Source of the DNA: Tistlia consotensis USBA 355
GTDB taxonomy: Bacteria > Pseudomonadota > Alphaproteobacteria > Kiloniellales > DSM-21159
NCBI RefSeq assembly: GCF_900177295.1
Contig: NZ_FWZX01000006.1
Location: 124,001 to 188,000, forward strand
Reading direction: 5' to 3'
DNA: 64,000 nucleotides
Shown here: one piece after another, positions 36,223-45,334 of the stretch
Layout: each line of letters opens with the position of its first letter
Position numbering within the stretch: position 1 is the first letter of the stretch
The notes under the pieces: model-generated
Told to the model about the DNA's origin: nothing
Database searches by the model: none
Seen by the model: only the letters and a program-made list of their open reading frames with translations
Translations under genes and position numbers: made by a program

Positions 36223-37104
36223 TCAGGCGAGCCCGCCGAGCCGGCCGGCCTGGTAGTCGAGGATCGCCTGGCGGATCTCCGCGGGACTGTTCATGACGAA
36301 GGGCCCGTGCGCGACGATCGGCTCGCCGAAGGGCGCGCCGTGGCCGAGCAGCGCCACGGCCTCGCCCGGCGCCGCGAGCGCCAGCCCGTCGCCGTCGTCC
36401 TCGAGCTCCACCAGATGGCCGGGCGCCACCTCCTGCCCGCCGACCGCGAGGGCGCCGCGCACGAGATAGAGGAAGATCGTCCGGCCACGGGCGATCGGCA
36501 GGGCGATCCGCCCGCCGGGCGCGAAGCGCAGGGTCGCCATCCAGAGGTCGGTCAGCGGCTCGACGGGCCCCGTCCGGCCGTCCCACGCGCCGGCGATCAG
36601 GTCGAGCCCGACCCGGCCCTCGTCCGCCGCGATCGCGGGAATGTCCTCGCGCTGCAGGCCGACGTAGCGCGGCTCGGTCATCTTGAGCCGCGCCGGCAGG
36701 TTGACCCAGAGCTGCAGGATCTCCAGCGGCCCGCCGCGGCGCTTGAAGTCCTCGGGCGAGAGCTCGGCGTGGACCAGGCCGCGGCCGGCGGTCATCCACT
36801 GCACCCCGCCGGCCCGGATGACGCTCTCCCGGACGCTCCCCTCCGGCCCGCCCGAGTCGAGGTGCGCCAGCTCGCCGTCGAGGATGAAGGTCACGGTCTC
36901 GAAGCCGCGGTGCGGGTGCGGCCCGAAGGGCAGGCCGCGGTTGCCCGGCGGATAGACCTGCGGGCCGTGATGGTTGAGGAACAGGAAGGGGTCGAGATGC
37001 TCCAGCCCCGGGCCCGGCAGCGGCCGGCGGGTCGAGAGATCGGCGATGTCGTCGCGCAGGGCGGGGTGGCGGGCGCGGACGGTTCGGCTCTGCATGGCGC
37101 TCAA
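36223..37104 (-). CDS. Pirin family protein
   Basis: A 293-residue bicupin. The N-terminal cupin has FGPHPHRGFETVTFILDGE and GVQWMTAGRGLVHAELS, containing the histidines and glutamate expected to bind iron. Pirins act as redox-responsive cofactors or quercetinase-like dioxygenases, and the role of this one is unknown. An internal ATG at 37095 is an alternative start. It sits between era (40 bp) and recO (28 bp), an unusual insertion in a conserved cluster. Confidence 0.87.
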   Translation of the reverse strand: MSAMQSRTVRARHPALRDDIADLSTRRPLPGPGLEHLDPFLFLNHHGPQVYPPGNRGLPFGPHPHRGFETVTFILDGELAHLDSGGPEGSVRESVIRAGGVQWMTAGRGLVHAELSPEDFKRRGGPLEILQLWVNLPARLKMTEPRYVGLQREDIPAIAADEGRVGLDLIAGAWDGRTGPVEPLTDLWMATLRFAPGGRIALPIARGRTIFLYLVRGALAVGGQEVAPGHLVELEDDGDGLALAAPGEAVALLGHGAPFGEPIVAHGPFVMNSPAEIRQAILDYQAGRLGGLA

Positions 37105-37144
37105 GGTGGGGTCGAGGCGGCTCCTGGCAAAGCCCGCGTCGCTG

Positions 37145-38080
37145 TCAGCCGTCGAAATCGAGGCCCCAGTCGCGGTAGCGCGCCGGGTCGTCGAGCCAGC
37201 GCTCGCGCACCTTGACGTAGAGGAACAGGTGGACGCGGGTCTCCAGCATCTCCTCCAGCTCGCGCTGGGCCTGCTCGCGGACCAGGCGGATGGTGCGGCC
37301 GCCCTGGCCGACGGCGATGCGCTTCTGCTGCTCGCGCTGGACGTAGACGGTCATCTGGATCTTGACCGAGCCGTCCTTGAAGGCCTCCCAGCTGTCGGTC
37401 TCGACGGTCAGCGAGTAGGGCAGCTCCTGGTGCAGCGCCAGGAACAGCTTCTCGCGCACGATCTCCGCCGCGATCAGCCGCTGCGGCAGGTCGGAGAGCT
37501 GGTCCTCGGGATAGAGCCAGGGGCCCTCGGGCGCCTGGGTGGCGAGCCAGGCCAGCAGGTCGTCGACGCCGTCGCCGTCGCGTGCCGAGATCATGAAGAT
37601 GCGCTCGAAGCGGGCCGCCTGCTCGAACTCGGCGGCGAGGCCGAGCAGCGTCTCGCGCTTGATCGCGTCGATCTTGTTGAGCGCCAGCACGACGCGCCGT
37701 CCGCGCTGGGCCAGCCCCTCGAGGATCGAGCGCGTCTCGTCGTCGAGATGCGCCTTCTGGGCGTCGTGCAGCAGCACCACCAGGTCGGCATCCTCGACGC
37801 CGTGCCAGGCCGCCGCGACCATGGCGCGCTCCAGGCGCCGCTTGGCGCCAGTGAAGATGCCGGGCGTGTCGACGAAGACCAGCTGGCTGTCGCCGGCGAT
37901 GGCGATGCCGCGGACCCGGGTGCGGGTGGTCTGGACCTTGTGGGTGACGATCGAGACCTTCGCGCCGACCGCCCGGTTGAGCAGCGTCGACTTGCCGGCG
38001 TTGGGCGCACCGACCAGGGCGACGACGGCGCAGCGGCCGCCGGGGCGCTCGCCGGCCGGCTCGGGGGCTTCGGCGGTCAT
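37145..38080 (-). CDS. era: GTPase Era
   Basis: A 311-residue ribosome-assembly GTPase binding 16S rRNA. G1 is GAPNAGKST, G2 region HKVQTTRTRVRG, G3 DTPG and G4 NKID. The C-terminal KH domain carries RIAVGQGGRTIRLV and RVHLFLYVKVRERW. The start ATG (38078-38080) overlaps the rnc stop in an ATGA arrangement, the usual rnc-era coupling. Confidence 0.96.
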   Translation of the reverse strand: MTAEAPEPAGERPGGRCAVVALVGAPNAGKSTLLNRAVGAKVSIVTHKVQTTRTRVRGIAIAGDSQLVFVDTPGIFTGAKRRLERAMVAAAWHGVEDADLVVLLHDAQKAHLDDETRSILEGLAQRGRRVVLALNKIDAIKRETLLGLAAEFEQAARFERIFMISARDGDGVDDLLAWLATQAPEGPWLYPEDQLSDLPQRLIAAEIVREKLFLALHQELPYSLTVETDSWEAFKDGSVKIQMTVYVQREQQKRIAVGQGGRTIRLVREQAQRELEEMLETRVHLFLYVKVRERWLDDPARYRDWGLDFDG

Positions 38081-38787
38081 GGCTCGGCGCCGGCGACGCG
38101 GGCCAGCAGGGCGCCGGCGGCCTCCTGCTCGGCGGCGCGCTTGGAGCGGCCCTCGCCGCGCGCCGGCGGCAGGCCCTCGACCTCGACGGAGACGAGGAAG
38201 CGCGGCTCGTGGTCGGGGCCGCTGCGCCCGACGCCCTCGTAGCGCGGCAGCGGCAGGCCGCGACCCTGGGCCCATTCCTGAAGGCGGGTCTTGTTGTCCT
38301 GGGGCGGCTCGGTCGCCGCCTCGATCAGGGGGTCGATCAGCGGCAGCAGCACCTGCCGCACGGGCTCCAGGCCGCCGTCCAGGTAGAGCGCGCCGACCGT
38401 CGCCTCGCAGACGTCGGCCAGGATCGCCGGGTTCTTCTGGCCCCCGCTCTCGGCCTCGCCGGGCGAGACCTTGATCAGCGGGCCGAGGTCGAGCGCCTGG
38501 GCGATGCTCGCCAGGGTCTCGCCGCGCACCAGCATGGCGTGGCGCTTGGCCAGGGCGCCCTCGGGCTCGTCGGGGAAGTGCACCAGCAGCCGCTCGGCGA
38601 CGACCAAGCCGACGACCCGGTCGCCGAGGAACTCGAGCCGCTCGTAGGAGCGGCGGCCGCCGCGGCTGGAGTGGGTCAGCGCCTCGATCAGCAGGTCCGG
38701 CTCGGCGAAGGCATGGCCGAGCCGCTCGGCGAGGGCGGCCAGGCCGGGCGGCAGGCTGCGCGGCTGCGCGATGCTATCCGATCCCAT
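38077..38787 (-). CDS. rnc: Ribonuclease III
   Basis: A 236-residue dsRNA endonuclease processing rRNA precursors and structured mRNAs. The signature is ERLEFLGDRVVGL, with Glu52 and Asp56 as metal ligands, then DVCEATVGALYLDGG carrying the catalytic Glu. The C-terminal dsRNA-binding domain ends in GRSKRAAEQEAAGALL. Its start overlaps the end of lepB by 14 bp, and its stop overlaps the era start. Confidence 0.96.
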   Translation of the reverse strand: MGSDSIAQPRSLPPGLAALAERLGHAFAEPDLLIEALTHSSRGGRRSYERLEFLGDRVVGLVVAERLLVHFPDEPEGALAKRHAMLVRGETLASIAQALDLGPLIKVSPGEAESGGQKNPAILADVCEATVGALYLDGGLEPVRQVLLPLIDPLIEAATEPPQDNKTRLQEWAQGRGLPLPRYEGVGRSGPDHEPRFLVSVEVEGLPPARGEGRSKRAAEQEAAGALLARVAGAEP

Positions 38788-39520
38788 GGAACAGGCGGTC
38801 CCAGCGGATCGCCGTCGGCCACTTCCAGATCTCCCAGAAGTGGGCGCTGCCGTCGACCGAGAAGAACAGGAATTCGGCGCGACCGATCAGGTTCTCCTTC
38901 GGCACGTAGCCGACCTGCGGCGTGCGGCTGTCGGCGCTGTTGTCGCGGTTGTCACCCATCGCGAAGTAGTGGTCCGGGGGCACGGTGAAGACCGGCGTGT
39001 TGTCGAGCATCGAGCGGTCGTCGCGCTCCCAGATCATGTGCTTGACGCCGTTCGGCAGCGTCTCCTGGTATTCGGTGACGGTCTGCGGGAAGCCGCCGGC
39101 GTCCGAGTGGATGTCCTGCTTGACCAGCTGGCGGTCGACGATCTTGCCGTTGATGTAGAGCCGGCCTTCCTTGACCTGGATGGTGTCGCCGGGCAGGCCG
39201 ATGATGCGCTTGATGTAGTCGGTCTTGCCGTCGCTCGGCAGGATGAAGACCGCGACGTCGCCGCGCTGCACCGGCTGGTCGGAGCCGAGCACGCGGCCCT
39301 TGAACGGCGGCCAGCCCCAGGGCAGCGAGAAGTGGCTGTAGCCGTAGGAGAACTTCGAGACGAAGAGGTAGTCGCCGATCTTGAGCGTCGGCAGCATCGA
39401 GCCGGAGGGGATCGAGAAGGGCTCGTAGGCGAAGGTGCGCAGCACGATCGCTATCAGGACGGCATAGACCACCGTCCTGACCGTCTCGCCGAACGTACCC
39501 CCTTGCTTTTCTTCCGTCAT
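38774..39520 (-). CDS. lepB: Signal peptidase I
   Basis: A 248-residue inner-membrane peptidase that removes Sec and Tat signal peptides. It has one N-terminal membrane helix (about 14-30), catalytic Ser41 (SIPSGSMLPTL), Lys104 (DYIKRIIGLPGD) and the box E segment MGDNRDNSADSR. ATG 39518-39520 is chosen; the frame beyond is non-homologous. Nothing that looks like acpS lies between this gene and pdxJ. Confidence 0.95.
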   Translation of the reverse strand: MTEEKQGGTFGETVRTVVYAVLIAIVLRTFAYEPFSIPSGSMLPTLKIGDYLFVSKFSYGYSHFSLPWGWPPFKGRVLGSDQPVQRGDVAVFILPSDGKTDYIKRIIGLPGDTIQVKEGRLYINGKIVDRQLVKQDIHSDAGGFPQTVTEYQETLPNGVKHMIWERDDRSMLDNTPVFTVPPDHYFAMGDNRDNSADSRTPQVGYVPKENLIGRAEFLFFSVDGSAHFWEIWKWPTAIRWDRLFHGIG

Positions 39521-39787
39521 AGCCTCGTTTCCACTGCCGATCGGACCGCTGCCCGGCCCCGGCCGAATCGGCCGTGGGTCAAAACCGCATCGCGCCGCGG
39601 ATATAGCGTCATTGCGCCTGTGAAGGAACCGCCCAGATCGGGCCGCCCGCCCCTGACCGCCCGACGGCCGCCGGCCGGCGGCGCCGGGCCGGGGCCCACC
39701 CTGCCCTATCGGTCGCGTGCCGCGGCCCCGCACCGGGCCGCTGCGTCGGTGGGTCGCACGCCCGATCGGGGCCCGCCCGGCCGGCCA

Positions 39788-40597
39788 TCAGGCCCCGAGC
39801 GCGCCGCCGGCCTCGGCGCGCGCCTTGTCCATGACCGCGCGCATGCGCCGGATCGTGCTGTCGAGGCCGCCGAAGATCGCCTCGCCGATCAGGAAGTGGC
39901 CGATGTTGAGCTCGACGATCGTCGCGATCGCCGCGACCGGCGGCACGGTCTCGAAGGTCAGGCCGTGGCCGGCATGGCACTCCAGGCCCAGGCCCTCGGC
40001 CGCCGCCGCCGCCCGGCGCAGGCGTGCCAGCTCGCGCTCGACCGCGGCGCCGCCCCCCGCCTCCAGCCAGGCCTCGCAGTAGGCCCCGGTATGCAGCTCG
40101 ACGACCGGCGCGCCGAGCGCGACCGCCGCCTCGAGCTGGTGCGGCTCGGGATCGACGAACAGGGAGACGCGGACGCCGGCGGCGGCCAGCCGGCCGACGA
40201 CCGGCAGCAGCTCGGCGCGGCCGCCGGTGGCGTCCAGGCCGCCCTCGGTGGTCACCTCGCTGCGCCGCTCGGGCACGATGCAGGCGGCATGCGGCCGGTG
40301 GCGGAGAGCGATCGCCAGCATCTCGGGGGTCGCCGCCATCTCCAGGTTGAGCGGCAGCTCGATCTCCGCGACCAGGCGCTCGATGTCCCGGTCGGTCATG
40401 TGGCGCCGGTCCTCGCGCAGGTGCGCGGTGATGCCGTCGGCGCCGGCGGTCGCGGCCAGGCGTGCCGCGCGCACCGGGTCCGGATGGCCGCCGCCGCGCG
40501 CGTTGCGGATCGTCGCAACGTGGTCGATGTTGACGCCGAGACGCAGCCGGCGCGCCGGGCCCTGACCGTAGAACCCGGAGCCGTAGGTCACCGTCAT
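39788..40597 (-). CDS. pdxJ: Pyridoxine 5'-phosphate synthase
   Basis: A 269-residue TIM-barrel enzyme closing the pyridoxine ring from 1-deoxyxylulose 5-phosphate and 3-amino-2-oxopropyl phosphate, the last ring-forming step of PLP synthesis. Signatures are [36 protein letters not shown] and [12 protein letters not shown]. The start overlaps the DUF2062 gene stop by 4 bp. A 267-bp gap to lepB contains no gene. PLP feeds several enzymes in the window (CBS, CGL, threonine dehydratase). Confidence 0.95.
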   Translation of the reverse strand: MTVTYGSGFYGQGPARRLRLGVNIDHVATIRNARGGGHPDPVRAARLAATAGADGITAHLREDRRHMTDRDIERLVAEIELPLNLEMAATPEMLAIALRHRPHAACIVPERRSEVTTEGGLDATGGRAELLPVVGRLAAAGVRVSLFVDPEPHQLEAAVALGAPVVELHTGAYCEAWLEAGGGAAVERELARLRRAAAAAEGLGLECHAGHGLTFETVPPVAAIATIVELNIGHFLIGEAIFGGLDSTIRRMRAVMDKARAEAGGALGA

Positions 40598-41193
40598 GTC
40601 TCGCCCTCCAGAGCGTTGCCGGCCGCCGAGCGATGGCGCGGCTTGCCGGCGTGACGCTGTCGGCCGCGCCTGGCCAGCCGCCGGCGCCGGGCCGCCTGGT
40701 AGCCCGCCACCAGGCGACGCACCGGGATGTAGAACACGAACCAGGCGACGAGGGCCGTCGGCAGGCCGCCGACCATCATCGGCAGGAAGATACCCCAGAA
40801 ATTGTCGAAGATGTGCGTGATCGAGAAGCCGCGCGGCAGGCCTTCCATGTGGCCGGCCTGCCCCAGGATCCAGCGGCCGAGGCCGTAGATCCAGGCCCAG
40901 ATGAAGGGAAAGGTCCAGGGGTTGCCGACCGCCGTGCCGATCGCCGAGGCCAGCAGGTTGCCGCGCAGCACCAGGGCCAGCAGCGCGCCGCCCAGGAAAT
41001 GGAAGCCGACCAGCGGGGTGAAGGAGATCGCCGCCCCCGAGGCGAAGCCGGCGGCGATGCGGTGCGGCGTGCCCGGCAGGCGCGCCAGGCGGTGCGCGAC
41101 GTAGCGGGCCGTGCGGCGAAAGCCGGAGCGCGGCCAGATCAGGCCGAGCAGCCGCTGGTGGAAAGGCAGGGGGCGCGCCCGTCGGAACAGCAT
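40594..41193 (-). CDS. DUF2062 membrane protein
   Basis: A 199-residue protein with two to three membrane segments. The DUF2062 core is [34 protein letters not shown] and a C-terminal hydrophobic segment. The tail is strongly basic ([20 protein letters not shown]). Function unknown. The frame is open to 41319, but ATG 41193 ([11 protein letters not shown]) is the better start. It lies between rel and pdxJ with a 4-bp overlap to pdxJ, so it is probably co-transcribed. Confidence 0.85.
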   Translation of the reverse strand: MLFRRARPLPFHQRLLGLIWPRSGFRRTARYVAHRLARLPGTPHRIAAGFASGAAISFTPLVGFHFLGGALLALVLRGNLLASAIGTAVGNPWTFPFIWAWIYGLGRWILGQAGHMEGLPRGFSITHIFDNFWGIFLPMMVGGLPTALVAWFVFYIPVRRLVAGYQAARRRRLARRGRQRHAGKPRHRSAAGNALEGET

Positions 41194-41263
41194 CTCCGCC
41201 ACATTCTGTGATGCGGGCGCCGGGCCGGCAAGCCGTCCCGCGGCCGAGAGGACCGCCGGCGGC

Positions 41264-43417
41264 TCAGCTCCGCGCGCGTTCGACCGACGAGATTGCCGGC
41301 GTCGCCCTGAGGGCTGCAATGACGTGGGTCAGGTGCTTCAGGTCCTCGACCTCGAGGTCGATCAGGATCTCGAAGAAGTCGAGCGAGCGGTTGGTGATCT
41401 TGAGGTTCGAGATGTTGGCCTCGTGCTTGCCGATCACCGTGGTCAGGGCGCCGAGGCTGCCCGGCTCGTTGGCGACGACGACGTGGAGCCGGCCGGTGAA
41501 GGGCTCCTCGCCGGCGTTCGAGGACCAGGAGAGGTCGATCCAGCGCTCCGGCTGGTCCTGGAACTGGGCCAGGGTGTCGCAGTCGATGGTGTGCACCGTG
41601 ACGCCCTTGCCGGTGGTCACGATGCCGACGACGCGGTCGCCCGGCAGCGGATGGCAGCAGGCGGCGAAATGCACGGCCATGCCGGGGATCAGGCCCTTGA
41701 GCGGCAGCGCGCCGTCCTTGCGCTTGCCGCGCCGCGCACGGACCAGCGGCACGATCTTGCCGGGCTTGGCCTCCTTGGCGGCCGGATAGACCGCGACCAG
41801 CACCTCGCGGGCGGTCAGGTTGCCCTGGCCGACGGCGACCTGCAGGTCGGCGACGCTGTCCTGCTTGAGCTTCTTGAGGACCCCGACGAGGCCCTTCTCG
41901 GTCAGCTCGTAGCCCTCGCTGCGGAACTGCCGCTCCAGCATCTCCTTGCCGAGCGCCGCGAACTGGTCGCGCTGCTCCTGGCGGACATAGCGCCGGATCG
42001 CCGCCTTGGCCTTGCCGGTGACGACGAAGTTCTCCCAGTCCGGCGAGGGGTGCTGGGCCTTGGAGGTGACGATGTCGACCTGGTCGCCGTTCTGCAGCGA
42101 GGTGCGCAGCGGCACCATGCGGCCGTTGACCCGGGCGCCGACGCAGGCATGGCCGACCTCGGAGTGCACGGCGTAGGCGAAGTCGACCGGCGTGGCGCCG
42201 CGCGGCAGGGCGATCAGGTCGCCCTTCGGAGTGAAGCAGAAGACCTGGTCCTGGTACATCTCGAGCTTGGTGTGCTCGAGGAACTCCTCGGGGTTCGAGG
42301 CGTGCTCCAGGATGTCCAGCAGCTCGCGGATCCAGCGGAACTTGCGGCCCTCGACATGGTAGGCGCCGTCGCCGCCCTCGGAGCCGCTCTGCTTGTACTT
42401 CCAGTGCGCGGCGACGCCGAACTCGGCGTACTCGTGCATCTCGCGCGTGCGGATCTGGACCTCGATGCGCTGCTGCTCGGGCCCGATCAGGCCGGTGTGC
42501 AGCGAGCGGTAGCCGTTCGGCTTGGGCGTCGAGATGTAGTCCTTGAAGCGGCCCGGCACCGTCGGGTAGCGGCTGTGCAGCACGCCGAGCGCCCGGTAGC
42601 AGTCGCCGACGTCCTTGACCACCACCCGGAAGGCCATGATGTCGGCGAGCTGCTCGAAGCCGACGTTGCGCTTCTGCATCTTGCGCCAGACCGAATAGGG
42701 CGTCTTGATCCGCCCGGAGACCCAGGTCTCCAGGCCGTCGGCCATCAGGTCGCGGCTCAGGCGGTCGATGATCCGCTCGGTCAGGTAGCCGCCGCGCTCC
42801 TGCAGGAACTGCATGCGCTGCAGGATCGAGCTGCGCGCCTCGGTGTTGAGCTCGCCGAAGGCCAGGTCGTCGAGCTCGTCCTTGAAGCGCTGCAGGCCGA
42901 TGCGCTCGGCGAGCGGCGCGTAGATGTCCATGGTCTCGCGCGCGATGCGCCGGCGCCGCTCGTCGGACTTGATGAAGTGCAGCGTGCGCATGTTGTGCAG
43001 CCGGTCGGCCAGCTTGACCAGCAGCACGCGGATGTCCTCGGACATCGCCAGCACCAGCTTGCGGAAGTTCTCCGCCGCCTTGGTGTGCTCCGACTGCAGC
43101 TCGATGCGGTTGAGCTTGGTGACGCCGTCGACCAGGCGGGCGATCTCGCCGCCGAACAGCCGCTCGATCTCGGCCAGGGTGCCGGCGGTGTCCTCAACGA
43201 CGTCGTGCAGCAGCGCCGTGCAGATCGAGGCGCTGTCGAGCTTCAGCTCGGTCAGGATGCCGGCGACCTCGACGGGATGGGAGAAGTAGGGGTCGCCGTT
43301 GTCGCGGGTCTGGCTGCCGTGCGCCTTCAGGGCATAGACGTACGCACGGTTGAGGCGATCTTCGTCGGCCGCCGGGTCGTACGCGCGGACCCGCTCGACG
43401 AGCTCGTACTGACGCAT
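41264..43417 (-). CDS. rel: Bifunctional (p)ppGpp synthetase/hydrolase
   Basis: A 717-residue Rel/SpoT homologue, the stringent-response enzyme. The N-terminal HD hydrolase domain has LLHDVVEDT. The synthetase domain shows RFKDYISTPKPNGYRSLHT, where RFKD is the RxKD form typical of bifunctional enzymes, and IEVQIRT. TGS (about 385-445, GATPVDFAYAVHSEVGH), a helical region, and a C-terminal ACT domain follow. The frame also has TTG at 43429; ATG 43417 (MRQYELVERV) fits homologues. Downstream of rpoZ on the same strand, as in many alphaproteobacteria. Confidence 0.95.
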   Translation of the reverse strand: MRQYELVERVRAYDPAADEDRLNRAYVYALKAHGSQTRDNGDPYFSHPVEVAGILTELKLDSASICTALLHDVVEDTAGTLAEIERLFGGEIARLVDGVTKLNRIELQSEHTKAAENFRKLVLAMSEDIRVLLVKLADRLHNMRTLHFIKSDERRRRIARETMDIYAPLAERIGLQRFKDELDDLAFGELNTEARSSILQRMQFLQERGGYLTERIIDRLSRDLMADGLETWVSGRIKTPYSVWRKMQKRNVGFEQLADIMAFRVVVKDVGDCYRALGVLHSRYPTVPGRFKDYISTPKPNGYRSLHTGLIGPEQQRIEVQIRTREMHEYAEFGVAAHWKYKQSGSEGGDGAYHVEGRKFRWIRELLDILEHASNPEEFLEHTKLEMYQDQVFCFTPKGDLIALPRGATPVDFAYAVHSEVGHACVGARVNGRMVPLRTSLQNGDQVDIVTSKAQHPSPDWENFVVTGKAKAAIRRYVRQEQRDQFAALGKEMLERQFRSEGYELTEKGLVGVLKKLKQDSVADLQVAVGQGNLTAREVLVAVYPAAKEAKPGKIVPLVRARRGKRKDGALPLKGLIPGMAVHFAACCHPLPGDRVVGIVTTGKGVTVHTIDCDTLAQFQDQPERWIDLSWSSNAGEEPFTGRLHVVVANEPGSLGALTTVIGKHEANISNLKITNRSLDFFEILIDLEVEDLKHLTHVIAALRATPAISSVERARS

Positions 43418-43531
43418 CACGGCGGCCAAGGAGCGACCCTTTCCATCTTCACCGACCGGAAAGAGTCACTATAGGAGCGAATTCCCCGCCGCGCCACGGC
43501 AGGGCCCCGGAAAAACTGCAAAGCTGCCAAC

Positions 43532-43557
43532 GGAACGCAGGGCCGAGCCTGCGTTCC
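43532..43557 (-). terminator. Hairpin downstream of rpoZ
   Basis: Perfect 10-bp stem GGAACGCAGG (43532-43541) / CCTGCGTTCC (43548-43557), 28 bp beyond the rpoZ stop on the minus strand. A T5 run follows only after about 17 bases, so it could be a weak or partial terminator between rpoZ and rel. Confidence 0.4.
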
Positions 43558-43584
43558 TCGCGACGCCGGAGAAGCGCCGGCCGC

Positions 43585-43926
43585 TCAGGCCTCGTCGTCG
43601 CCCTCGTCGACCTCGCCGCGCTTCGGCTCGCTGCCGGGCATGGTCAGCTCGGCGGAGAGGTCGAGCTCGGTCAGTTCCTCCTCCTCCGGCTCGTCGACCT
43701 CGACCTGCTTCTGCAGGCCGGAGACCAGGGAGGCCTGGAGGTTGTCGACCTGGACGGTCGCCTCGGCGATCTCGCGCAGCGCGACGACCGGGTTCTTGTC
43801 GCGGTCACGGTCGATGGTCAGCGAGGCGCCGGCCGAGATCTCGCGCGCGCGCTGGGCGGCGCTCATCACCAGCTCGAAGCGGTTCGGCACCTTGAGGACG
43901 CAATCTTCGACGGTAACGCGGGCCAT
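43585..43926 (-). CDS. rpoZ: RNA polymerase omega subunit
   Basis: A 113-residue subunit that helps assemble RNA polymerase. It has the standard core [31 protein letters not shown] and [12 protein letters not shown]. The C-terminal half is acidic ([14 protein letters not shown]) and longer than in E. coli, as is common in alphaproteobacteria. It precedes rel, the source of ppGpp. In E. coli, omega contributes to one ppGpp-binding site on RNA polymerase. Confidence 0.95.
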   Translation of the reverse strand: MARVTVEDCVLKVPNRFELVMSAAQRAREISAGASLTIDRDRDKNPVVALREIAEATVQVDNLQASLVSGLQKQVEVDEPEEEELTELDLSAELTMPGSEPKRGEVDEGDDEA

Positions 43927-44036
43927 ATCTCACCTGCTGCTGGTCAAACACCGAAAGGCCGGCTCGCGACACGGCCGGCTCGTCGTCTTATAGCGATGCC
44001 GTCCGGCCGGTTCAAGGCCCGCAGGGCGCCGCTCGG

Positions 44037-44564
44037 TCACAAAGGGGGCGGAGCCGGGCCCTCCTCCTCGATCGGCTCGGCCTGCTGGTCCGCCGGCAGC
44101 GCGGCGACGAGGTCGGCGATGGCGGTGCCGCTCACCGGATGGCGCCAGTCCGGCGCCAGCTCCTGCAGCGGCAGCAGCACGAAGGCGCGCTCCTGCAGGC
44201 GCGGATGCGGCAGCAGGGGCCAGTCGCCCGGCGCCGCCACCCTGCCCCGCCAGTCGATCAGGTCGAGGTCGACGATGCGCGCGGCGTTGGGGACCGAGCG
44301 GACCCGGCCGAGCCCGGCCTCGAGGTCGTGCAGCAGGGTCAGGAGCGCGCCCGGCTCCAGCCCGCTCGCGACCTCGGCGACGCCGTTGACGAACCAGGGC
44401 TGTCCGGACGGCGGCACCGGTGCCGAGCGGTACCAGCGCGAGCGCCGCCGGATCGCGACGCCGCGGGCGCCGAGCTCCTCGAGCGCGCGCTCCAGGACTG
44501 CGCGCGGCGGCCCGAGAGTCGGATGCGGCAGATTCGCGCCGAGCGCGACATAGATTCGGGACAT
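44037..44564 (-). CDS. folK: 2-amino-4-hydroxy-6-hydroxymethyldihydropteridine pyrophosphokinase
   Basis: A 175-residue HPPK that transfers pyrophosphate to the pterin in folate synthesis. Motifs are IYVALGANLP, RSRWYRSAPV, FVNGVAEV, RIVDLDLI and LPHPRLQERAFVLLPL. The C-terminus has an acidic/Pro tail. It is on the minus strand upstream of rpoZ with a 110-bp gap. Folate is the one-carbon carrier used by the genes at the window start, but a regulatory link is not visible. Confidence 0.94.
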   Translation of the reverse strand: MSRIYVALGANLPHPTLGPPRAVLERALEELGARGVAIRRRSRWYRSAPVPPSGQPWFVNGVAEVASGLEPGALLTLLHDLEAGLGRVRSVPNAARIVDLDLIDWRGRVAAPGDWPLLPHPRLQERAFVLLPLQELAPDWRHPVSGTAIADLVAALPADQQAEPIEEEGPAPPPL

Positions 44565-44721
44565 CAGCCAATCGCCTCAGGCACTTGCAGAATCCGCGGT
44601 CCGATGCCAGTTCTAGGCCCATCGTGACGGCTCGTCATTAAGCGTCCCCGACTCTCGTCCAGAGCTGCTTCTTCCCCCCGGCAGCCGCCCGCCCCGACGG
44701 CGCGGCAAGAAAGGTAGCGAC

Positions 44722-45333
44722 ATGAATTTCTACCCAGAGGAGCGCATCGCGCTGTTCATCGATGGCGCGAACCTCTACGCGACCTCGCGCACGCTCGGCT
44801 TCGACATCGACTATCGGCGCCTCTACGACCTCTTCGCCAAGGAGTGCCGCCTGGTCCGCGCCTTCTACTACACCGCCCTGATCGAGGATCAGGAGTATTC
44901 GCCGATCCGGCCGCTGATCGACTGGCTGGACTACAACGGCTACTCGATGGTCACCAAGCCGGCCAAGGAGTTCACCGACAGCCAGGGCCGGCGCCGGGTC
45001 AAGGGCGACATGGACATCGAGCTCGCCGTCGACATGCTGGAGCTCGCCGACCGCCTGGACCACGCCGTGCTGTTCAGCGGCGACGGCGACTTCCGCCGCC
45101 TGGTCGAGGCCGTCCAGCAGAAGGGCGTGCGCGTCACCGTGGTCTCCTCGATCCGCGCCCAGCCGCCGCTGATCGCCGACGAGCTGCGCCGCCAGGCCGA
45201 CAACTTCATCGATCTGGTCGAGCTGCAGGACCGGATCCAGCGCCGCCTGCCTCCCGACCACCCGCGCGCCAACGCCCAGCGCCAGCAGGCGAGCCAGAGC
45301 TACGAGGAAGAGTACGCCGACGAGGAGGGCTGA
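44722..45333 (+). CDS. NYN domain protein (LabA/DUF88 family)
   Basis: A 203-residue PIN-like NYN-domain protein. Acidic residues expected at a metal-dependent RNase site are in LFIDGANLYATSRTLG, KGDMDIELAVDML and LFSGDGDFRRLVEAVQ. Many alphaproteobacteria carry one copy, and a role in RNA processing is presumed. It ends in a charged tail (SYEEEYADEEG). The next gene (udgB) starts with GTG only one base after its stop, so the two are coupled. Confidence 0.87.
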   Translation: MNFYPEERIALFIDGANLYATSRTLGFDIDYRRLYDLFAKECRLVRAFYYTALIEDQEYSPIRPLIDWLDYNGYSMVTKPAKEFTDSQGRRRVKGDMDIELAVDMLELADRLDHAVLFSGDGDFRRLVEAVQQKGVRVTVVSSIRAQPPLIADELRRQADNFIDLVELQDRIQRRLPPDHPRANAQRQQASQSYEEEYADEEG

Positions 45334-45334
45334 G

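Noticed and set aside
39521-39787. A hidden acpS between pdxJ and lepB
   Set aside because: Only 267 bp are free. Short frames here are Pro/Arg/Gly-rich and none contains AcpS motifs.
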